From assembly GCA_963971285.1 (NCBI GenBank), contig OZ020255.1, forward strand, positions 5,580,001 through 5,644,000: 64,000 nt of DNA, given 5' to 3'. Below, piece after piece: positions 57,355 to 64,000 of this stretch. The DNA is from Astropecten irregularis. Its lineage: Eukaryota > Echinodermata > Asteroidea > Paxillosida > Astropectinidae. How positions within the stretch are numbered: position 1 is the stretch's first letter; the number at the start of each line of letters is the position of its first letter. Position numbers and translations under genes: made by a program. The notes beneath the pieces were generated by a model that was not told the origin of the DNA, did not search any database, and was given only the letters and a program-made list of their open reading frames with translations.

Positions 57355-57869
57355 CTGAAAAGAAATACTTATTTGCATCTTGTTATCAAGTTTCATGAAA
57401 TTCTGATCAAATCCAAAACCTCAAGTAGTGTTTGTTGAAATGCTGCAGGGAATCAATGGGAGTGCCTGAGTTTGTCTGCTATGCAAGTTGTACAAACATT
57501 TCACTTTTTCCTTATTCTGCAAGATGTGTGTTGCACATGAAGCTATATAACTTCTGAAGATCTAGGTAATCTGCTCTAGAGCTTACATAATTATTTACTA
57601 TGTGAGGTATTACGGATCTCACAAAGCATGCCTGATAGTTTATTTTTCAAATTTGAAATCGGATGTACGTATGGAAGTTGGGCTCAAAATCACTCATTTC
57701 TGTCAGTCATCCTACATGATACCAGGAAACACCAGGCTGAGTCATTATGCCAAACATCATGAAGTTACTGTCATTTCAGGTGGTTATTTCAGTTAACAAC
57801 TTTGGAGCCCTTGGACTACACAACCGACCATGTCAAAATAGTTATGGAGTAATATAGGGTTCTACTCAC

Positions 57870-57951
57870 CAAATCTTTGTTATGAGGCAGTTCCTGGACT
57901 TGATCACTGTCTTCAAAAGAGCTAGGATTCTTTGTTCAAGGCTATACCAAC
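57870..57951 (-). CDS. Candidate exon of minus-strand gene, copy 1
   Basis: An 82-nt minus-strand segment with acceptor GTATATTGTCGCTCCAG and donor GTGAGT. Only one frame is open: WYSLEQRILALLKTVIKSRN then CLITKI, entered in phase 1 and left in phase 2. Helix-like and coding in appearance; family unknown. An identical copy lies at 59781-59862. Confidence 0.5.
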
Positions 57952-58079
57952 CTGGAGCGACAATATACAGGTAATAAGAAATAAAGATGAAAAGCATGAA
58001 AAGTTAAGTGAAAGGTGGTCAATGGGGAAATGTTTAACAATGTCATGCTACTGTAGAAGTGTAAGAACAGTGAACTACC

Positions 58080-58984
58080 GTAACGGTTTCAAGTCAACTC
58101 GGACTCAAGCCAACTCGGACCTAAGCCAACTCAAACCCAAGCCAACTCGGACCCACACCAACTCAGACCTAAGCCAACTCGAACCCAAGCAAACTCGGAC
58201 CCACACCAACTCAGACCTAAGCCAACTCGAACCCAAGCAAACTCGGATCCAAGCCAATTCAGACATGAGCCATCTCAGACCAAAGCCAACTCAGACCCAC
58301 ACCAACTCAGACCCAACCCAAGCCAATTCAGACCCAAGCCAATTCAGACCCAAGCCAACTCAGTCTCATGCCAAATCGGACCCAGGCCAGCTCAGACCCA
58401 AGCCAACTCAACCCAAGCCAACTCAGACTCATGCCAACTCGGACCCAAGCCAATTCAGCCCAAACCAATGCAACCAAAGCCAACTCTAACCCAAGCCAAT
58501 TCAGCCCAAACTAATGCAACCAAAGCCAACCAAAGCCAACTCGGGCCCAAGCCAATGCAACCAAAGCCAACCAAAGCCAACTCAGACCCATGCCAATTCA
58601 ACCCAAACCCTAACCAGCTTAACCCAAGCCAATTAACTCAGACTCATGTCAACTCAGGACCACACCAACCCGGACGTAAGCCAACTTAAAGCCTTGGAAG
58701 CCAACTCAAACCAAGCCAACTGGGACCCAACCCAACTCAGACCCAAGCCAACCAAAGCCAACTCGGACCCAAGCCAATTCAGCCCAAACCAATGCAACCA
58801 AAACCAACCAAAGCCTACTCAGATCCATGCCAATTCAGACCAAACCAATTCGGACCGAAGCCTAATCGGACCCAAACCAACTTTACCCAAGCCAACTCAG
58901 ACTCATGCCAACTCATACCCACAACAACTCGGACGCAAGCCAAATCTCAGACCCAAGCCAAATCAGACCCAAGCCAACCTGAAC
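58080..58984 (+). repeat. 16-bp satellite, block 1
   Basis: Unit AACTCAGACCCAAGCC with many variants (ACTCGGACC, AATTCAGACC, AATGCAACCAAAGCC). Gives open frames of P, K, T, Q, N, S, D residues that repeat every 16 codons; not a gene. It ends directly in a TTAA-A fragment. Confidence 0.9.
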
Positions 58985-59175
58985 CCAACAACAGTCATCT
59001 GTGAAAATTTCAGTCCCATACGGTCCCCAATTTTTGAGAAAACAATGAAAAAAAAAACACTCACAGTATTTTTAAAATCTTAATTCACTTTTAATTCTTA
59101 TCTTTAAAAGATTGGTGTTTTTTCTGGATAAGTACAGCATTTCAGGCAGAAAAATTTAACGGTTTGTGTATCTAA
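58985..59175 (-). mobile_element. MITE, family TTAA-A, internal fragment (reversed)
   Basis: From AACAGTCATCTGTGAAAATT to GCATTTCAGGCAG; both outer ends missing, satellite on the left side. Confidence 0.8.
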
Positions 59176-59297
59176 CGGTAACTGTAGAAAGCACCCGCCA
59201 TTATATGCCCCCGCCCGTATTTTGTCCGCCAACTAAAGAATTTACGTCTGCCACCCTATAGATAGTTGCAGGGTGTATGTCTAATTATTAGGGGATG

Positions 59298-59537
59298 CCA
59301 AATCGGACCCAAACCAACTTAACCCAAGCCAACTCAGACTCATGCCAACTCATACCCACATCAACTCGGACGCAAGCCAACTAAGACCCAAGTCAACTCA
59401 GACCCAAGCCAGACCCAAGCCAACAATATCAGACCCAAGCCAACTCAGACCCAAACCAACTCAGACCCAAGCCAACTCAGACCCAAGCCAACTCAGACCC
59501 AAGCCAACTCAGACCCAAGCCAACTCAGACCCAAACC
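59298..59537 (+). repeat. 16-bp satellite, block 2
   Basis: More homogeneous units (ACTCAGACCCAAGCCA) running to the junction of the 1.9-kb duplication. Confidence 0.9.
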
Positions 59538-59780
59538 ATAAACTCATAGTTTATTTTTCAAATTTGAAATCGGATGTACGTATGGAAGTTGGGCTCAAAA
59601 TCACTCATTTCTGTCAGTCATCCTACATGATACCAGGAAACACCAGGCTGAGTCATTATGCCAAACATCATGAAGTTACTGTCATTTCAGGTGGTTATTT
59701 CAGTTAACAACTTTGGAGCCCTTGGACTACACAACCGACCATGTCAAAATAGTTATGGAGTAATATAGGGTTCTACTCAC

Positions 59781-59862
59781 CAAATCTTTGTTATGAGGCA
59801 GTTCCTGGACTTGATCACTGTCTTCAAAAGAGCTAGGATTCTTTGTTCAAGGCTATACCAAC
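59781..59862 (-). CDS. Candidate exon of minus-strand gene, copy 2
   Basis: Identical in sequence to 57870-57951, including splice sites. At 82 nt (one more than a multiple of three), splicing both copies together would shift the frame, so at most one can be used in a normal transcript. Confidence 0.45.
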
Positions 59863-59990
59863 CTGGAGCGACAATATACAGGTAATAAGAAATAAAGATG
59901 AAAAGCATGAAAAGTTAAGTGAAAGGTGGTCAATGGGGAAGTGTTTAACAATGTCATGCTACTGTAGAAGTGTAAGAAAAGTGAACTACC

Positions 59991-60895
59991 GTAACGGTTT
60001 CAAGTCAACTCGGACTCAAGCCAACTCGGACCTAAGCCAACTCAAACCCAAGCCAACTCGGACCCACACCAACTCAGACCTAAGCCAACTCGAACCCAAG
60101 CAAACTCGGACCCACACCAACTCAGACCTAAGCCAACTCGAACCCAAGCAAACTCGGATCCAAGCCAATTCAGACATGAGCCATCTCAGACCAAAGCCAA
60201 CTCAGACCCACACCAACTCAGACCCAACCCAAGCCAATTCAGACCCAAGCCAATTCAGACCCAAGCCAACTCAGTCTCATGCCAAATCGGACCCAGGCCA
60301 GCTCAGACCCAAGCCAACTCAACCCAAGCCAACTCAGACTCATGCCAACTCGGACCCAAGCCAATTCAGCCCAAACCAATGCAACCAAAGCCAACTCTAA
60401 CCAAAGCCAATTCAGCCCAAACTAATGCAACCAAAGCCAACCAAAGCCAACTCGGGCCCAAGCCAATGCAACCAAAGCCAACCAAAGCCAACTCAGACCC
60501 ATGCCAATTCAACCCAAACCCTAACCAGCTTAACCCAAGCCAATTAACTCAGACGCATGTCAACTCAGGACCACACCAACCCGGACGTAAGCCAACTTAA
60601 AGCCTTGGAAGCCAACTCAAACCAAGCCAACTGGGACCCAACCCAACTCAGACCCAAGCCAACCAGAGCCAACTCGGACCCAAGCCAATTCAGCCCAAAC
60701 CAATGCAACCAAAACCAACCAAAGCCTACTCAGATCCATGCCAATTCAGACCAAACCAATTCGGACCGAAGTCTAATCGGACCCAAACCAACTTTACCCA
60801 AGCCAACTCAGACTCATGCCAACTCATACCCACAACAACTCGGACGCAAGCCAAATCTCAGACCCAAGCCAAATCAGACCCAAGCCAACCTGAAC
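59991..60895 (+). repeat. 16-bp satellite, block 3
   Basis: Duplicate of block 1. Confidence 0.9.
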
Positions 60896-61086
60896 CCAAC
60901 AACAGTCATCTGTGAAAATTTCAGTCCCATACGGTCCCCAATTTTTGAGAAAACAATGAAAAAAAAAACACTCACAGTATTTTTAAAATCTTAATTCACT
61001 TTTAATTCTTATCTTTAAAAGATTGGTGTTTTTTCTGGATAAGTACAGCATTTCAGGCAGAAAAATTTAACGGTTTGTGTATCTAA
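60896..61086 (-). mobile_element. MITE, family TTAA-A, internal fragment, duplicate
   Basis: Duplicate of 58985-59175. Confidence 0.8.
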
Positions 61087-61208
61087 CGGTAACTGTAGAA
61101 AGCACCCGCCATTATATGCCCCCGCCCGTATTTTGTCCGCCAACTAAAGAATTTACGTCTGCCACCCTATAGATAATTGCAGGGTGTATGTCTAATTATT
61201 AGGGGATG

Positions 61209-62125
61209 CCAAATCGGACCCAAACCAACTTAACCCAAGCCAACTCAGACTCATGCCAACTCATACCCACATCAACTCGGACGCAAGCCAACTAAGACCC
61301 AAGTCAACTCAGACCCAAGCCAGACCCAAGCCAACAATATCAGACCCAAGCCAACTCAGACCCAAACCAACTCAGACCCAAGCCAACTCAGACCCAAGCC
61401 AACTCAGACCCAAGCCAACTCAGACCCAAGCCAACTCAGACCCAAACCAACTCAGATGTAAGCCAACTCAGACCCAAGCCAATGCAACCAAAGCCAATTA
61501 ACTAAAGCTAATTCAGACCCATGCCAATTCAACCCAAATCAATTTGGACCCAAGCCAAATTGGACCCAAGCCAACTCAGACCCAAGCCAACTCAGACCCA
61601 AGCCAACTTCAGACCCAAGCCAACTCAGACCCAACCCAACTCAGACCTAAGCAAACTCAGACCCAAGCCAATGCAACCAAAGCCAATTAACTAAAGCTAA
61701 CTCAGACCCATGCCAATTCAACCCAAATCAATTTGGACCCAAGCCAAATTGGACCAAAGCCAACTCAGACCCAAGCCAACTCAGACCCAAGCCAACTTCA
61801 GACCCAAGCCAACTCAGACCCAACCCAACTCAGACCTAAGCAAACTCAGACCCGAGCCAACTCAGACCTAAGCCAACTCAACCCAAGCCAACTCAACCCA
61901 AGCCAACTCAACCCAAGCCAACTCAGACCCAAGCCAACTAAGACCCAAGCCAACTCAGACCTTAGCCAACTCAGACCCAAGCCAACTCGGACCCAAGCCA
62001 ATGCAACCAAAGCCAACTAAAGCTAACTCAGTCCAAGGCCAACTCAGACCCAAGCCAACTCAGACCCCAGCCAACTCAGACCCAAGCAGTCTTAGACCCA
62101 AGCCAACTCGGACCCAAGCCAAAAC
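61209..62125 (+). repeat. 16-bp satellite, block 4
   Basis: Longest regular run, containing an inner period of about 180 bp (the variant AATTAACTAAAGCTAA recurs near 61495 and 61685). Ends at a TTAA-A fragment. Confidence 0.9.
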
Positions 62126-62127
62126 AC

Positions 62128-62330
62128 CGGGCACAGTATTTAATCTTTTGACTTTTAATTTTGATCTTTAAAAGATTGGTGTTAACTCTTTTCTTGATAA
62201 GTATGGCATTTCAGGCAGAAAATTTTTAATGGTATACGGTAACAGTATGTTTCTACCATCACCATCTTTATCCTGTAAGTTATAGGTAAATCTTAGATTT
62301 CTGTTTTGGTATGCTACCACAAGTACTACC
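62128..62330 (-). mobile_element. MITE, family TTAA-A, 5' half (reversed)
   Basis: Starts at GGGCACAGTATTT next to the satellite, includes the central hairpin, and ends near GGTATGCTACCACAAGTACTACC. Complements the internal fragments at 58985 and 60896. Confidence 0.75.
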
Positions 62331-62443
62331 AGGAACAAAGTTACTTTGTGTACATGTACTACTACTATATGTAGCCTGCCTACAACCCAAGTTAAAGAAA
62401 AAAGGGTTAGCCTCTAACTTCTAAGAGTAAGAGTATGAGTTAC

Positions 62444-62504
62444 CTTACTGAATACAAGTTATGATGAACTTCAATCTCAGCTGTGTAACTCAGGGATAGC
62501 ATAT
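62444..62504 (-). CDS. Weak candidate exon of minus-strand gene
   Basis: 61 nt after ACTCACTTTTTAG, with overlapping donors GTAAGG and GTAACT. Its open frame reads MLSLSYTAEIEVHHNLYS. Entry phase 1, exit phase 0 or 2 depending on the donor. It does not join directly to the first exon at 63046 (phase 2 out), so an exon would be missing between them. Confidence 0.3.
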
Positions 62505-63045
62505 CTAAAAAGTGAGTTTTACGGGATTTTAGACCTACAATGATGATACACTTTGAATGCAGCAGTAGCAATTTATCTCAAAACGTCCTCTAGTCCGTGG
62601 GCCGTGGCCTTTTATTCGCTCGTTTCGTGACCATCAAAGAGAAATTTGCGATAGAAAATCGTCAAATTTTACATACAGAAAAAACATAAGAATAAACAGC
62701 GCCCCCAATCGGTAGAAAGTAATTATCTACATAATAATACTATATGAACTGCATACCCGTGCTAATTTTATTCCCGATGTAAAACCCTTTACATGATTGG
62801 AAACTGATCAAACTTCAACGTAATTATTTATAGGTACATTTTAATTGTCGTTTTAATTAAAAGATAGTACTCTGCTGGTTCCATAGAGTTGTGCACAAAA
62901 TGTCAAATGATATGGTCGTCAGTGCAATTCTTGTACAAGTTGAAGTGGCATTTAAAATTTGCTCCCAAAAAGCCACAAAAATACTTCGTCTCGAGCTAAA
63001 TGTGTATTTAAGATAATCTCTAGTAAACCTCAGACCAAGACTCAC

Positions 63046-63134
63046 CTGGAAAATGCCTCTTCTGCTTTTGACTCGGGCAGGAAAGCAGACAAAAATCTCC
63101 TCAAATCATTCAATGCAGCAGCTGATGTACACAT
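63046..63134 (-). CDS. Probable first coding exon of minus-strand gene
   Basis: On the minus strand an ATG at 63134-63132 opens 29 codons, MCTSAAALNDLRRFLSAFLP then ESKAEEAFS, ending in AG before a strong donor (GTGAGT), phase 2 out. No other frame fits. The N-terminus is helix-like (LNDLRRFLSAFL). Family not recognised. A GAGGGCGCTATTTTTG motif lies about 30 bp upstream in the probable 5' UTR. The gene runs towards PARD3. Confidence 0.55.
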
Positions 63135-63365
63135 GGTCTCTTATGAATGCGTGTGTTTACAAAAATAGCGCCCTCATGGGTTGGATGTTCGGTTTCATTT
63201 TTTTTTACAAAGTTGAGCCAGGTCGTTTTTACTTGGGAATATAATTATACCAGTGTAGGATCAGCAGTGCCAATTATTTCTAATTATATGCTGCCAATTC
63301 AACTTATAAAAGAAATAAATCACACACAAATAAACAAACGAAAGCATCAATAACTATACAAATAC

Positions 63366-63571
63366 TTAAAGGTAATATCAGACTTTAGTTTTTGTCAAAG
63401 AAATGCAGATTTACGAGCAAAAATGTCAAAAAAGATGCAGTAACAGTCAAATGTGAAAATTTCAGTCACCTACGGTGACCACTTTTTGAGAAAACTATGA
63501 AAAACGGCCACATTTCTTTTTTTTTATCTTTTTTGTTTCACTTTTAATTTTGATCTTTGAAAGATCAAAAA
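63366..63571 (-). mobile_element. MITE, family TTAA-A, 3' half (reversed), cut by satellite
   Basis: TTAA and right-end sequence (AGGTAATATCAGACTTTAGT) through the central hairpin GATCTTTGAAAGATC. The rest is replaced by a fragment of the G-rich satellite. Confidence 0.85.
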
Positions 63572-63595
63572 TTCCCCCAGTAGTTCCCCCAGTAT
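63572..63595 (-). repeat. Isolated fragment of the G-rich 31-bp satellite
   Basis: CCCCCAGTAGTTCCCCCAGT plus ATG equals the reversed satellite seen at 41601-41735. It is 11 kb from the nearest array of that type. Confidence 0.85.
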
Positions 63596-63596
63596 G

Positions 63597-63770
63597 AAGT
63601 CCAAACCGAAACTTTAAATATATAAGAATTCAACTTAAGTTTCAAGTGGTACCATTGGCACAGTGGAAGTGCGCGGGACTACAGTGCAGGAGATCCCGGG
63701 TTCAAGTCCCGGTAGAATGAGAACGTTTTTGGTTTTAAGACTAAGTCCAAACCGAAACTTTAAATATATA
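63597..63770 (+). mobile_element. tRNA-like insertion flanked by a 28-bp direct repeat
   Basis: The 28-bp repeat (AAGTCCAAACCGAAACTTTA plus AATATATA) is perfect at 63597-63624 and 63743-63770. Between them lies a tRNA-like sequence with box A TGGCACAGTGG (63656-63666), box B GGTTCAAGTCC (63699-63709) and a good T-arm (CCGGG/CCCGG). The 5' and 3' acceptor strands do not pair, so this is a SINE or retroposed tRNA rather than a working gene. The direct repeat may be its target duplication. Confidence 0.6.
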
Positions 63771-63953
63771 TTTTTTTACATTTTTGTAAATTTCACCAAT
63801 TTTTGACACGTCATGAAAATAATTTCTGATGCCTTTTAAGACAGCAATACTACTTTGTTTGTACCTGAAAGTTGTTCCTTTCACTTGTATATATATCCGT
63901 TAGGGGTTTCTCAATCAATGTGAATTGATTTTGGCAAAACATTTTAAGCCTAA

Positions 63954-64000
63954 GGGCCAATTTCATAGAGCTGCCTATAAGCACCAAAAACCTTTATTAA
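63954..64000 (+). mobile_element. MITE with GGGCCAATTTCATAGAGCTG end, cut by window edge
   Basis: GGGCCAATTTCATAGAGCTG followed by AAGCACCAAAAACC, the left end of the family seen at 35245-35489. Confidence 0.7.

Larger units (their letters stand above)
57635..59545 (+). repeat. 1,911-bp tandem duplication, first copy
   Basis: Followed directly by a second copy at 59546-61449 with offset 1,911. I counted about seven substitutions between them, so the event is recent or an assembly artefact. The unit contains one candidate exon, two blocks of 16-bp satellite, and a TTAA-A fragment. Confidence 0.9.
59546..61449 (+). repeat. 1,911-bp tandem duplication, second copy
   Basis: Second copy of 57635-59545, then continuing into the satellite beyond the end of the first copy. 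Confidence 0.9.

Noticed and set aside
57932-62020. P/K/T/Q/N/S-rich repeat proteins
   Set aside because: Frames follow the 16-bp satellite and break at each change of unit length.
62857-63045. 62-codon minus-strand frame directly after the first exon of the minus-strand gene
   Set aside because: Lies in the intron after a strong donor; joining it to the exon would need a 26-nt intron.

Overview
This 64 kb window is eukaryotic nuclear DNA: AT-rich, intron-dominated and packed with short DNA transposons. The one gene recognised with confidence is the 3' half of a PAR-3 cell polarity gene (PARD3/bazooka family). Gene structure and the style of repeats (for example short elements ending in GGGGCCAATTTCATAGAGCTG) suggest an invertebrate deuterostome, most likely an echinoderm. 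That assignment rests on memory of the repeat style, not on a search.

Layout. 1-19.77 kb is one long intron or upstream region with no exon I can support; it is filled with non-autonomous DNA transposons, a tRNA-derived SINE, simple repeats and one unexplained GC-rich block (2.25-3.76 kb). 19.77-33.09 kb holds seven consecutive plus-strand PARD3 exons (19767-19856, 24246-24482, 25083-25275, 27670-27801, 28799-29054, 29854-31337, 32730-33087). All six exon junctions are phase-compatible and the last exon ends in a stop codon. They encode the aPKC-binding segment, a basic patch, a coiled coil and a very long, charged, probably disordered tail. 33.1-40.6 kb is 3' flank with MITEs, a P-element-like derivative carrying a THAP zinc finger, and two small candidate minus-strand exons.

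40.7-52.3 kb is a satellite block: about 292 copies of a 35-bp unit, bordered on both sides by a G-rich 31-bp repeat, with an inversion centre near 41.6 kb, a 5.3-kb internal duplication and smaller higher-order periods. The unit has no stop codon in any minus-strand frame, so it produces reading frames up to 946 codons that I treat as artefacts.

53.3-63.2 kb contains candidate exons of an unidentified minus-strand gene (a convincing first coding exon at 63046-63134 and an internal exon at 54955-55083), separated by further tandem arrays: a 31-bp minisatellite, a 195-bp tandem repeat and a 16-bp satellite. A near-identical 1,911-bp tandem duplication copies one of the candidate exons. The gene therefore points towards PARD3 (tail to tail), with the satellite block between them or inside one of its introns.

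The strongest system-level observation is a set of five MITE families that all use TTAA targets, nested in and abutting one another, with broken copies of one family (here TTAA-A) sitting directly at the edges of three different tandem arrays.
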